From Lineus longissimus (lineage: Eukaryota > Nemertea > Pilidiophora > Heteronemertea > Lineidae): a DNA stretch of 64,000 nucleotides. Each line of letters begins with the position of its first letter. Position 1 is the stretch's first letter. The position numbers and the translations under genes were made by a program. The stretch covers positions 19,054,070 through 19,118,069 of the forward strand of contig NC_088314.1 in NCBI RefSeq assembly GCF_910592395.1, in the 5' to 3' direction. Below, piece after piece: positions 1-11,700 of the stretch. The notes under the pieces were generated by a model. That model was not told where the DNA came from. It saw only the letters and a list, made by a program, of their open reading frames with translations, and searched no databases.

Positions 1-3000
1 AGTTGGTCCTCCTCCGACGTAGGCATACGCATCATCGTCCCCAATCCACTTGGGGTGCGTGATCGTCCGTCTCTTTACCGAATTCCCATCATCATTACAA
101 CTAACCCCTTGCTCTGATACTACGCGAGGTGGCGAGCCTAGCACGAATTCTCCCGTATCTGAATAGGAGCGCCGCAAATCCATTGTTACGCCTTTGATAA
201 ATTCATACGGCTCAGAATACTCAGAATTCTCCGATAGCACGACATGAGGTTTATCTCCACGTGGTAGAGGAAGTGGGATCCTCCTGTCTTCTTTCGGTTG
301 TTCAGAACTGACATCGCTGTCGGAGTGTCCACGACTAATCTTAGCCACTGGCTCAGGCCTCGAGGCTCCATCTAAACTATCTGAACTGGCATGCTTCCGC
401 TGCAGTAGTTCCTTGACAACACTTAGGTTTGAGTTTTCGAGATTTTGGATAGGTTTATCTGGTTTTTGAGTAGGTTTATCTGGTTTTGGATTAAGTTTAT
501 CAGGTTTCTGTGGCTTTTGAGATGGCTTGAATGGAAGTTCCAGTTTTTGAGACAGTTTATCAGGCTTTTGTCGAAAAACTCTGTCACCAGCCAGAGTCCT
601 TTTTTTTCCACTTGCTGGTGCCATCACCGGTCCAGCTATTACAGTTTGCTCTAGTTTTTGTCTCAGTTCATTCATATTTATTTTACGTTCCTCCGCAGTA
701 TTCTCCTGACTAGATCTATTTGCCAAATTGTCAACAACCTCTGCTTTACCTCGATCATTTTTCTTTAGCGAACTAAAGGAAAACTTCCGCTTAGCTGGGA
801 GTTTGTCAGCTGTACTGTTTAGAATGGGTTCCGATCGCCTGTCATCATTTTGCTCAGGCAGATTAGATTTTTTCACCGGAAGCGCCGGAGGTCCAGGACA
901 AACTTTGACCTTCTCCTCGGACGGGGTTTTCGCGTTGATTTTACTAAGGGCGCGCGAAACTGAGTAGACTTTATCAGGTGTTTCATCGTCTTCGTCCGTA
1001 ACCATGTTTTCAATAGTTTCCCGGATCATTTTCTCAGATGTGGGAGACGATAGACACTTGATCGGCAATTCGTCAGCATTTACATAGATGTCTTCCTCAA
1101 ACGCTGAAATTATCAATAACGGGAAATGCATCAAAACCAGAGCACAAACAATAGAAAGGACAAGAAGCCAAACAACGGTAATGATTGTCCTTCTAAAAAC
1201 TTAATTCAGGCCAACTTTTGAAAGAGAAACAATTATTAACAAAACACAATACAAAAATACAATAGTGACTTTGCAATTTGCTCTATGATGATCTCATATT
1301 ATGATCTCATTATATGATTTCATAAGATATCATTACAAAAGTTTTTAGGCAGTTATACAGGTGGTGTATGATCTACTCTACCCCTAATAAATTACTGTAT
1401 ATCGTTTAGTGGGAAAGTGATAACCCAACAATATGTCACACATACATTCATCCTTGTTCATACTCCCTACGTCTTCATAGATAGAATCCTGAAATCAGAT
1501 AAAAACAGACAAGTTAACACTCAACAGCTTCTATCAGTAGATCCATACTTTCATTTGGGAACAATGTATAGTACCCCCAGGTATATGGCACGGCTTAACC
1601 GGCCGGCTATGAGGTAATTCCTTTATGGCCCAGTGGTTGGCACGTTGGCCCCAGAGTGGAGGTTAAGCAACGTTGAGCACGGTCAACCTTTGCATTGGTG
1701 ACCAGCGCGTACAATACAAACAATGTTTACATATATTTGGCTACTCTTTCGCTTAAGGAATTGATACTGAAAAAGACGTATTTGCTCTCTACCCAAAAAC
1801 GGTGGAGCTAAAATGCAGACTAAAACCTAGGTGGGGAACCGAGGTTTTGGCCAACATTTTTGTCTCAACTGTCCATCACAAGCATCCATCGCGTCAGTTT
1901 TAGTGAGAGTGGGCAATTTGGTATGCAAGCCTATTGACCTTGACCTCAGTTTTAGTGAGAGTGGGCAATTTGGTATGCAAGCCTATTGACCTTGACCTCA
2001 GTTTTAGTGAGAGTGGGCAATTTGGTATGCAAGCCTATTGACCTTGACCTCAGTTTTAGTGAGAGTGGGCAATTTGGTATGCAAGCCTATTGACCTTGAC
2101 CTCAGTTTTAGTGAGAGTGGGCAATTTGGTATGCAAGCCTATTGACCTTGACCTCAGTTTTAGTGAGAGTGGGCAATTTGGTATGCAAGCCTATTGACCT
2201 TGACCTCAGTTTTAGTGAGAGTGGGCAATTTGGTATGCAAGCCTATTGACCTTGACCTCAGTTTTAGTGAGAGTGGGCAATTTGGTATGCAAACCTAATG
2301 ACCTTGACCTACCTCGACAATTGGCCTTCCCGATCCTTCTAGCATTACATTCTCGTATAAGTGATCTTTAATCATTGAAAGGTGGCGCTCAAATAACTCG
2401 GCGATTGCTTGGTGAACAAGAATGTATTGATCCTTGAAAGGAAAATAAAGTTTTCATAACAGTAATACTGGGACTTCTTCGAGAGAATTTCACAATTTTA
2501 TGCCTTATGAGAAAATGCATCCAGAACCAAGGCCACCAATTATATTATTTTGGACACAGCCTGCTTTCATTTATTTGGGCTTATTTTACTGTTTTGCTGT
2601 GATTTCCTGCCAATCATCAGTCTTTTGTGCAAAAAGTCAGTCTTTTGTGTAAAAAGTTGATCTTTTGTGTGAAAAGTCGATCTTTTGTGTGAAAAGTCAG
2701 TCTTTTGTGTGAAAAGTCGGTCTTTTGAGTGAAAAGTCAGTCTTTTGTGTAAAAAGATGGTCTTTTGCAAAAAAGTTGGTCTTTTATGGCATTGTTTAAC
2801 CCCTGCTTTATGCATTAAGCGCTAAAACCTTACTGTACCTTAGACTGTACAATGGACGGACGTTGTTTTCTCATCTCCAAAATGATGTTTTTGATGTTGA
2901 AGTCTTCGGTGAGAGCCTGAAAACAAACATACACCACATGAGACTGGAGTAGTCAAGGCATATTTAGAAGGGAACGCCACTGTGCCCCTTTATCCCCAAT

Positions 3001-6000
3001 ATTATGTGCCCTGCCCCTCCCCAAAAATGGCATTTTTAGTCATTAATTGATGTAAGCCAAGGGTTAAAAAGTGTTTTTTCTAAGTCAGCCCACAACCTAC
3101 ATTACCAGATGAATATAACTTACCCCACTCTTGAGGACATTCCAAGCATAATCAACAGCACAAATTGTTCCGGTCCGGCCACAACCAGCACTGAAATGAC
3201 CAAAGCTTAAAGACATAGACACATGTCTATCTACTACAGGACACTGAGCGTGATGCAAGCTTTATTACAAGTGTCGTCCTCGTGTTGGTGATTTGGGGGT
3301 AATCCAGGACAACCCAATAAGGCCATAATGTCGTCCCTTGCCTCCAAGCAGGGCTTTGCCAATGCGACAATCTGCACAAAGATTTTCACCGCTCGAGAAA
3401 ATAGAAAAAGTAGGCCGAATTGTTGATGTGCGAAATCCCCTTTAAACCAGACTACACCATCATGTTTAACATACCTGCAGTGGATCACAATAGGTGGCGA
3501 ATCACCAGGCTGATCCACACGCATTTTCGCCACCATCTCTAGTAATGACGAGCAGGACTCGGGGGCTCCATGGTCAGGCCAATTAATGTAGTGAAACTGC
3601 TGTAGACAGCGTTCTTCAGTTCCTTTCCTTGCCACTAGGTGTCGTTTGCAAAAGTCTTCGCATATATTTTCCTCCTTTTTCTAAATGACAAAGATAGACA
3701 GATGCAGTGTCTCGGAGCGCTTGCATGCATTCCCCGCACCAATCCAGAAGCCTTTCTGTGGAAACCAAGGTGTGCCCATACTGCACTACAATAGCACTCC
3801 GCGACGTTACTATTTATAGCTCACAAGGTCATTTGCATAAGATATTGATGACGTTTTAGTCACGTGACAGTCGGACATCGACACTTATTTCTACGCATTT
3901 GAGCTTATTTCAAAGTCAATTATCTTTGACCCTGCATTGTTTTTAGCATGAATGATACCATAGAGTCAGAGAGAGAAATATTCAGAACAATTATGTGGTA
4001 TTTCCAACACTCAGACATGTGCCAGATTGAATCTAACTGCCCTAGTTAGAAAGCCTGAATCCATTACGAAACCGCATGTTTGTCCGACATTGCCTGTAAT
4101 TCAGCGATGGGGAAATAGAGGGCAGCAGCTGCAGTGACGTCATCTTCGCGGAATGCTGGGCATTTCAGGCATTTTGAATGTACCAAGTGGTACTGGACGA
4201 GTCTCAAACCCATGACCTTTTCATCACAGGTTATACGCTCTTCCACAGTGCCACAGAGGGCTTCCCATAACGACGACTGGCAGAGACAGTTGTTGTAAAG
4301 TGCTTTAAAACAGGTCTGGGTCAGCGAAAAGCAGAAAATACAACCATATCATTATCAACTTGGCTTCTTCTTGGAGAAAGTCAGGAGGCCCAACAAGGCA
4401 GTCCAGAGCCTTCATTTGAGAGAATATCATGATGCAGTGTCATATAATTACAAAGGTTTTTTAAGCCGTACTCACCAGTTTGACAGTGATTCCTCTGAAG
4501 GACTTCTCCTCACCACTATAGGCCCAGTATCTCTCGCACTTTGCCTGAAATGCAAATTTTTGTAAACAAATCTCTGTTTTCTGATACACATACAGTGGAA
4601 CCTCCCTTAGCGGACACCTCTCTATTAAGGACAACCTGTCTGTTAAGGACACTAGTTATGGTCCCGAATTGGTTATTTCCATTCAATTTGACATCTCTAA
4701 TCAGGACACCTTTTCATTAAGGACAGCACTTGTCAGTCCCAAGGGTGTCCTACCAAACAGGGCATTGGCAGGGCTCGAATTTAACCAAGGCCACCACTGC
4801 CATGGCAGTCAGTCCCTTCAAAATGGCCTTCGTACCCTCTCAAATCTTCTTTCACACTTTCCAGTACCCAAGGCCAAAATGGCTCTAAAATGGATGCTAC
4901 AATAACTTGTTAATTCGATGCCTACATTGAGCTACTTCAAACTCATTTCAGGGGAGTGCACCAAGTGTAACCATTTCAAAATGGTCAAGTACTGACACAT
5001 ACCTTCCCTCCCTCCCGTTCATTACAAGCCATGATGACCACTTTGATCTCATACTTCCACAGCATCGCCCAGAAGTCATCGACGGTGTGGGGCATGGGTC
5101 CCTGTGAGGCAATGTAAGCTACCCCACCATGATGACCCTGAAAATAATACATTCAAATAGGATCAACTTGGACATGTTCTAAGGTCAATAGTCCAGTGTT
5201 CGCCACAGGGCTGCCTCAAGGTAGGATAGTATCACTGATAATCAAGAAGTGCTGCCAGTGTACAATACAAGGTAGGGTGGCCAGCAAGTCAAGCTTGGGT
5301 GGCTCTATAGAAACCCTTTACAAAATTCTAGAAGAAGGTATGTTGGGTGGCTCTTCCAAGATAGGGTGGGCTACCCTGATGAATGGCCTTGTGGAGAATC
5401 CTGATTGTCTGTCCCTCTTCTTCATCTTCAGCGTCCGTCCTGCACTTGTTGGTGTGATTCTCCCGGGAGTATTCCTCCTCCAAGGCAGGATGAGCGTTTT
5501 AACGAGCCACTATGGTGTAGGTGCAAGTGCGGTTTGTTGACCTAACGACTCCGACTTTAGCCAGAGGTGGAGACATATAAGCATAAGCTACTCATGTTTC
5601 TCATTGGGAGGGTCTTGTGCTTGCCCAGGCTTAGAAGCCAGATTGAAGGAATCTCAGTTTTATGTTTCATTTGAAGGAATGTGAAGAGCCAGGAATTTTA
5701 ATTCCTTCAGCCACTCTATTTATCCATCCAAAAACACCAGAATAATGATCCTTTCTCACCCGAATGAAATTCGCATTGATGTAATCAGACCCTGGTAATC
5801 CTGGGATTATCGGCAGACACACTCTAGTCGTATCAACTGTAAATAAAAACATTCTTTTTTACCAGATTTTCACAAGGGTAATGGTCTTTTTCAGGATATA
5901 TGTCAGCTTAGGGAGGTTCTACTGTATATCTAATATATCAGATGTCATCAGAACAAGTTGAGGATGAATAGTACCCCCCAGGTATATGGCACGGCTTAAC

Positions 6001-6677
6001 CCGCCGGCCATGAGGGAATTCCTTTACAGCCCAGTGGTTGGCGCGTTGGCCCCAGAGTGGAAGTTAAGCAACGTTGCACGCGGTTAACTATTGGATCGGT
6101 GACTGGCACGCACAATACACCGACTGTAAAAAGTAAACTGGTGCAGCACAAGTTTCATCCAGGAAAACTTCCTGGTTCTGTCTCTCATTATCAAGAAAGC
6201 TGACATTGTTAAAGCCAATTTCATAAGAGCAATAGTACAATGCCCTTACGAGCTGAATGAAAGAGTTTCTTACATGGTCGTATGTCTTTGTATCTGTTCT
6301 TTTTAATGTTTTCTTCAGTTGCTCCGGCCAAAGCTTCATAACCCTCAACCAAGTTCAGCTGCCGGCTAAAATCACGCAACTCCTGAAATCATAGAATCAA
6401 AATACACATAGGGCCTAACTCATTAGGAATTCCCTTGGAATAAATCACTTTGCTTACTTCTTGATGGCTCAATCTGGAACTTGAAGTATAAGAATGATTT
6501 TTTATGACACGCCCTGTAGATAACTATACACTGTATACACGTACGCATAGTGAAGTATATAAAAACCCGGAAATCCAGACGACAGCTTACCAAGAACTCA
6601 GCGTGAAATGGATTATCTTCAGATGAAAATAGCTGCTCTTGATCAAGAAACTTCTGTAGCAAAGCTTTCAGAGACAT
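1..6677 (-). CDS. Non-receptor protein tyrosine phosphatase, PTP-PEST (PTPN12/18/22) family, 3' end beyond window
   Basis: Cytosolic phosphatase that removes phosphate from tyrosines. Exons in transcript order: 6591-6677, 6274-6382, 5760-5836, 5003-5137, 4476-4544, 3475-3680, 3124-3190, 2839-2916, 2313-2432, then a tail exon 1-1103 that leaves the window. The first nine give 316 codons in continuous frame. Motifs seen: [10 protein letters not shown] near residues 57-66, [21 protein letters not shown], the WPD loop NWPDHG with D195 as acid, the signature [10 protein letters not shown] with nucleophile C227 and R233 (split by an intron), and the Q-loop region QRPSIVQSK. The start [12 protein letters not shown] aligns with the short N-terminus of the PEST family. 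The tail is Ser/Pro/Lys/Glu-rich, with a PGPPALP possible SH3 ligand and Lys-Pro-Asp repeats, as expected of a PEST-type tail. The join of exon 9 to the tail is uncertain by one base: the best donor (GTAGGT) leaves phase 0, but the tail acceptor needs one extra base, so a missed small exon or an alternative donor is likely. Confidence 0.88.
1568..1720 (+). repeat. SINE with 5S rRNA-like internal promoter, copy 1
   Basis: The right part (GGTTAAGCAACGTTGAGC, then CAACCTTTGCATTGGTGACC and AATACA) aligns with the promoter half of eukaryotic 5S rRNA (AAGCTAAGCAGGGTC, then TTGGATGGGAGACC and AATACC). The left part has GGCCCAGTGGTTGGC, which resembles a tRNA box A. Other copies are at 5967, 45705 and 49450. 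Homology is by eye from the consensus of these copies. Confidence 0.75.
1895..2310. repeat. Minisatellite, 52-bp unit, 8 near-identical copies
   Basis: The unit starts CAGTTTTAGTGAGAGTGG and ends TATTGACCTTGACCT. It repeats at 1895, 1947, 1999, 2051, 2103, 2155, 2207 and 2259. Copies are virtually identical except the last, which has a few substitutions. The array lies in the last intron of the phosphatase gene and ends two to three bases from the splice donor of the 2313-2432 exon. The near identity implies recent expansion or homogenisation. Confidence 0.97.
2617..2790. repeat. Tandem repeat, 20-bp unit, about 9 copies
   Basis: The unit is CAGTCTTTTGTGTGAAAAGT with two- to four-base variation between copies. 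It sits in the phosphatase intron between the exons at 2313-2432 and 2839-2916. It is unrelated in sequence to the 52-bp array 300 bases away. The open reading frame through it on the minus strand only reflects the repeat. Confidence 0.93.
4591..4755. mobile_element. TA-flanked MITE (CAGTGGAACCTC ends), copy in phosphatase intron
   Basis: It begins TACAGTGGAACCTCCCTTAG and carries internal copies of TAAGGACA. The right end is decayed. The terminal sequence and TA target resemble pogo/Tigger-type (Tc1-mariner superfamily) elements; this class assignment is inference. Confidence 0.7.
5967..6119 (+). repeat. SINE with 5S rRNA-like internal promoter, copy 2
   Basis: Same element as at 1568: it begins AGTACCCCCCAGGTATATGG, contains GCCCAGTGGTTGGCGCG and ends near CGCACAATACAC. 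It lies in intron 2 of the phosphatase gene, upstream of exon 3. Confidence 0.8.
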
Positions 6678-8160
6678 TTTGTACCGATCGTGACATTCAT
6701 GACACTTTTAATACCTATTTATTGAAGTTTCTCAAACAGACTCTCAAACCAGGAAGTAAAAGCATGGCCTTGTTTATTTTCACTACTTGTCTAACCTAAT
6801 ACTATTCGACCCCACGGGTGGCGCTGAAGTGAATCAAGGGAACGAAATCAGCGCCTCTAGTGTCAAGATTGGAGTTACTCGATTTCGTGTCAAGTTCGGA
6901 AACAATCGGTAAAGTCCGTGTAAACAAAAGAGCATCGATAAGATATGTCGTCTGCTCTTGTTCGACATGTTCGAGCCGTCTGCTGTGACTGACATCACCA
7001 GCCTGGTTGTGACTCTGTCCAATAGAGTCCAATAAATATCAGATTGGTTGTTGGTTATAACAGTCCATGAACACCAGATTGGTTGTGACACTGACAATCC
7101 AATAAACACCAGATTGGTTGTGACACTGACAGCCCAGTAAACACCAGATTGGTTGCTTGCGACAGTCCATAGCCTATGCCTGCTGGTTGCCACAGCCCAA
7201 TAATGAATAAATGCTAGATTGGTTGTGACAGTCCAATACAAACCAGATTGGTTGTGGAAGTCAAATATACACCAGATTGCATGGTTGTGATGTCCAATAA
7301 CGACGCCAGATTCAGATATTTTTCAGGATGAAAGAAGATCTCCCCGATACCATCCAAAACATCGTGTGATTGTAACACCAGCTTCTCTGGTTGTGACACC
7401 AGCAACCATCTCTATCAAGCAGCAACAAAATTGACCTTGGATTGGTTGGTTTATATCAAAAATAAACATAGCATCAAGTATATTTTTGCATTTATTACAT
7501 CACAGAGTTAATACTGACCAGCAGTAAATTGTACATTGTTTAGAAAATACAGTGCAAACTTTTGATCGATTTGCAACATGAGAATCACCTACATGCTGCC
7601 CATATTTCGAAATCACGTAGCAAACTGGATATCTGACCCTAATATATATTGCAAAGGGATTATACAGAATGATTGTAGTAATATAACATGTTATTATCAC
7701 ATGATTTTCAGGGCGACTCAACTATTCTAGGTATGAGCGTTGGCGGAACGGTGTCAGAAAAGACGTCATGTCACTAACAGTTGTGCCAGGTTTGGCCTGA
7801 GCTTAGATTCCATGACATCCGACAGATGAAAACACATGCTGAAATTGGCAACCCAAATTCCTGTAATGTAGCAACAAAACATGGTCCACGGCCTGACTCA
7901 TCCTGAAAAACACGGATAGGCCTGCCTACAAATTATACAGGATTTTAGAAAACATGAGAAATTTTGAAAAAGTACAATAGAATTATAAAAAGTTCCAAAT
8001 TTTTTGGAAAAATCATTCTTTCCAGATTTCCTTCCATTACTTTCTGCAACTGGTGGCTTTTTCCAATTTTGAATCACCGTTTTGAAATTTTTGATAACAC
8101 CAATGTTACTTAAAGATTGCAAAATATTCCGCTCAAATAAATGATGAGGTTGGTAGCAAA
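6678..8160. other. 5' region of phosphatase gene and intergenic DNA with a degenerate tandem array
   Basis: No convincing gene. From about 7040 to 7290 a degenerate unit of roughly 30-35 bases built on CACCAGATTGGTTGTGACA recurs about seven times. The 5' UTR and promoter of the phosphatase gene should lie here, but no clear initiator is visible. From 7900 to 8170 the sequence is AT-rich and low-complexity. Confidence 0.6.
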
Positions 8161-8195
8161 CATGCACACTATGCTTAGAGTTTTTTAAAGATTAT

Positions 8196-8201
8196 TTTAT
8201 T
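8196..8201 (-). terminator. Candidate polyadenylation signal AATAAA of the 8744-14951 gene
   Basis: The minus strand reads AATAAA about 540 bases after the stop codon at 8744-8746, in AT-rich sequence. It is the first clear canonical signal I see downstream. Confidence 0.4.
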
Positions 8202-8228
8202 AACATGAACACAAAAAATTGCACCAAG

Positions 8229-8319
8229 TACAATGGAACCTCCCTTAGCGGACACCTCTCTAAAAAGGACAGCTCTTGTCAGTCCCATGGGTGTCCTTAA
8301 TAGAGAGGTTCTACTGTAC
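8229..8319. mobile_element. Short MITE copy, internally deleted, with both ends
   Basis: The left end TACAATGGAACCTCCCTTAG and right end GAGAGGTTCTACTGTA are both present within about 91 bases. This shows the terminal inverted repeat of the family clearly. It lies downstream of the first DD3-3-like gene. Confidence 0.8.
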
Positions 8320-8743
8320 ATTAATCTGTACCCCGTAAGTAGCCTATATTTTCATCATTCAAAATAAAATGACAAAGCACATCTCAGTATCAAGAATCTT
8401 AATTGAATCACTTGACACAATTGACACATGCCTCTCAAAATCAACAGAAGGTACTGCTAAATTGAGACCATGATTATTGCATCATTTTATCCTTAAAAAG
8501 TTAATTTAACATATAATCTCAAAAATAGTTGATTGACAACATTACCAATGATAACATTACCATTATAAGTAGCATATCAAAACCTCAAAGGTCTGCAAAG
8601 TTTAAGGAGAACCCCAAGGATTCCGCTAAGTTTAGCGATCAGTAAAACTTAGCGGCCGCTAAACCAACCAGCATTTGAACAACCAGAAGTAAGTTCATCG
8701 CTATCAAGATGAGTCAAGATACATAAAAAGCATTACATTTTCA

Positions 8744-11700
8744 TCACTGAACAACAATTTTTCCTTTCTGGCTGCGATTTGTGAAGTTATTGTTTCTACT
8801 GCACATGTAATAGTAAGTTCCCTTCTTGAATTTAAGTACTGCGCCTTCGAAAGATGCTGGGGCGTTGTTAAGTTGGTTCTGCATCGTTTTTTTGGAATCG
8901 ACGGAGTCGGTCGGACATTTTGAACTCTTCTTCTCACACCTGAAGAAAACAACACATAGATAAAGGTAAGTAGGAAGAGGGAGGATGGTAAAGGGCTTGT
9001 TACGATTGTTTTCTCAGCTGAAACTTGCATCACTTTTGTCAATGTTCTATGCTAGGATTGGGAGAATGGGGAAGGGGGTAAAACTAAATCCTCACATTGT
9101 TCCCTAGTAACTCCAACTTAGGCTTCAGCCTGTGACCAGAGGAAGAGGCCATCATATAGGACGAGACCTTTTAACAACCACTCGACCATGCCCAACTCTA
9201 CTCTAAGGACTAACTTACTTGTAATATCCAGCTGATACCATCTGAAGGGCCAAATCCTTCGCCGCCATTGGCAGTTTCACATCAGTCGACGTCCATAAAA
9301 CCTCCGCATTTGTCCACATGTCCGTGTGTTCAAACGGGATCGGGAAGTTATCGTTTTGTGTCGGAATCTGAACGATGTTGCTTCTGTCGGTGCCTCCGGT
9401 GCCCTCCCCTGCATCCCCTGCTTGTCCATCCCCAGCCGGGTTGCCATTGTTGTGTGTATTGGATCCTGGAACATAATGAAACAAACATCGTTTTTGTGTT
9501 TGGGACCATTGATAACTATCTTGTTCAATGAGACTGCATAACGCCGGAGTGACTTGCCAAAGGTCACAAGTAATGTATCTGTACTGGAGACAGAACCCAC
9601 ACACTATGTTGAGATTAAGAGTTCAACAATCTAACTATGTACTAACTGTACCACCTTTTGATTTGTCACAACAGGAATACAGAAATGACCCCTTGAACCG
9701 ACATAGAAACCCCACTGCCATTTTTCTTACCAGTCCACTGAATATGTACAGCATCATTTTCTGTCATCGTCAGCTCATTCGGTACAAAGTCATACTCCAC
9801 GGCTGGATAAACTTGGACAATGTTCCCTCGCTTTCCTCGCACATTCAAGTTGAGAATCCTCTTTCCTTTCAGGTTTGCTGGCCTTGGTCGGAGTTTGAAA
9901 AGATGGCTGCGATCTTGGAATGTGCGCCCAAATTGTGCGGTGTTGATGGCTAGACGGAGTGGTGTATGACCTGCGCCGATCTCCACGTAGGGATTTTGTT
10001 CGACTGGCGATTGTACCATCTTGACACTAAATGGAAATGATACGTGATTTATTAATAAAAAGAGATAGTGAAGATTACCATTTCCTTAACAGAATAGAGA
10101 TAAATGACTTGTAAACATACCTGTGTGTTCACTAATAGTGAACTTAATTTTTTTTTTTTTTTTTTTTTTCTTTTCAAGCACCTTTGTAAATAGTTGCACC
10201 AACTGTACACTGTACGATCAGAAATAAATAAATTAAAAAAAAACAGAAGAAAGACAATTGCCAAATTGTTGTGACGCAGGATATTGAGATAAAACTTGTA
10301 AAACACAAAATCGAAAAAACTGCCACATGTTCATTTGTGGTCTTTGCATTTGGGTCCAGGATGGAAGGTGGTAACTTTGTTTTGTTGATCAGCCAGATGT
10401 TTGCACTGGTGTCGTCAGGGCTTGAAGTCCTGGAGGCAGCAATGCAGTGATGTCGTGACGTCATTTACGTCGTAGCCAATCTTGATCCGTTGATACGATG
10501 ACGTCATAGACGATAACCGACAGGAAAATCTTGCCTCTCGTTTAGTGATATAGATATCGTTAGTAATTTAACCATGGATTCTAATTGCCAAATGCATGAG
10601 AATGCAAGTGAGAAAGACACTTGTAAAATAAATACATCATATCGGAACATCAGCAAGTCGATCAACCACTCAAGTTGTTGGGGGAGATAAAAATTACATG
10701 TTCTGTCTGACTTGACCGAAGTATCGCTTTTGTTTCAATGAAACATCATAAGAACTTACACATCTTCATTGTGTTTGCTATCAGTGTTGTAAGGATCGTA
10801 GTCATCGGTAGATATGTTATATCTGAAAAAGTTCATAAACCTTAAGAATACCGCACTATTCACAATACTGAACTCGAAGTTTAATACTTCCAGTTGTCTA
10901 TCATGTGCCATAAGAAAATACAGTGGAACCTCCATTAGCGGACACCTCTCTATTAAGGACAACCTTTCTATTGAGGACACTAGTTTCGGTCCCAAACTTG
11001 TAGTTTCTATTCAATTTGACCTCTCTAATCAGGACAACTCTCTACTCAGGACAGCACTTGTCAGTCCTGAGTGTGTCCTTAATAGTGAGGTTCTACTGTA
11101 GTTAGCTAAGGTGATGGAAGCCTCAATGTTGTTCTCGGTGGGTACACCAGTGTCTCACAAAATGGCAGCACAGTAAATAAATAATACGATCGGTCATGTC
11201 TATCACTTTTTTATGTAAAGGACTTTTCCAATTGAAAAGACATTTCTGTGGCCTTGATATTAACCCTATCCATTCTACATACCTCATTCTGAAGACGCAG
11301 TTGTATTCCTTATTGGACGGAAAATATGGAAGTTTCCAGGAATAAGTGTTGGCTGCACCATCTCTGCCATTCCCAAGATGATTTGACCTATTAATAAATC
11401 ACACCTTATGAACTTTGGGTAAGGTTCACATCAGATAACATCCTTTATCTATTTGTCTAAATTGAAACTTTTTAAGAGTCCATTAACAATTCAATTCATT
11501 TGTGTACTCGTACATAAATGGTTGTAAGCATAGCACTTAAGAGTGCTGGCCTTCCTGTCTGATGTGTTGGAACAATCATGGCAATGGAAGGCAATTGGTT
11601 GGGTAAGGGATAGCATGATTCTCAGCCAGGTCACAAGTTAGTTTTCTGACTCGGCAAGGTCTTGTTTAGCTTGCACTTGGTCTACACACTTCAGAGAACC

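Noticed and set aside
1104..1192. Hydrophobic, membrane-like stretch upstream of the phosphatase tail acceptor
   Set aside because: The frame stays open into a T-rich tract ending TTTCAG, which is normal for a polypyrimidine tract. The start of that longer version is not phase-compatible with exon 9.
2567..2815. Lys/Thr/Phe-rich minus-strand frame
   Set aside because: It is a translation of the 20-bp tandem repeat, not a gene.
4064..4246. Open frame between phosphatase exons, considered as an extra exon
   Set aside because: Exons at 4476-4544 and 3475-3680 join directly in phase and by homology. This stretch ends in a tRNA-like SINE motif.
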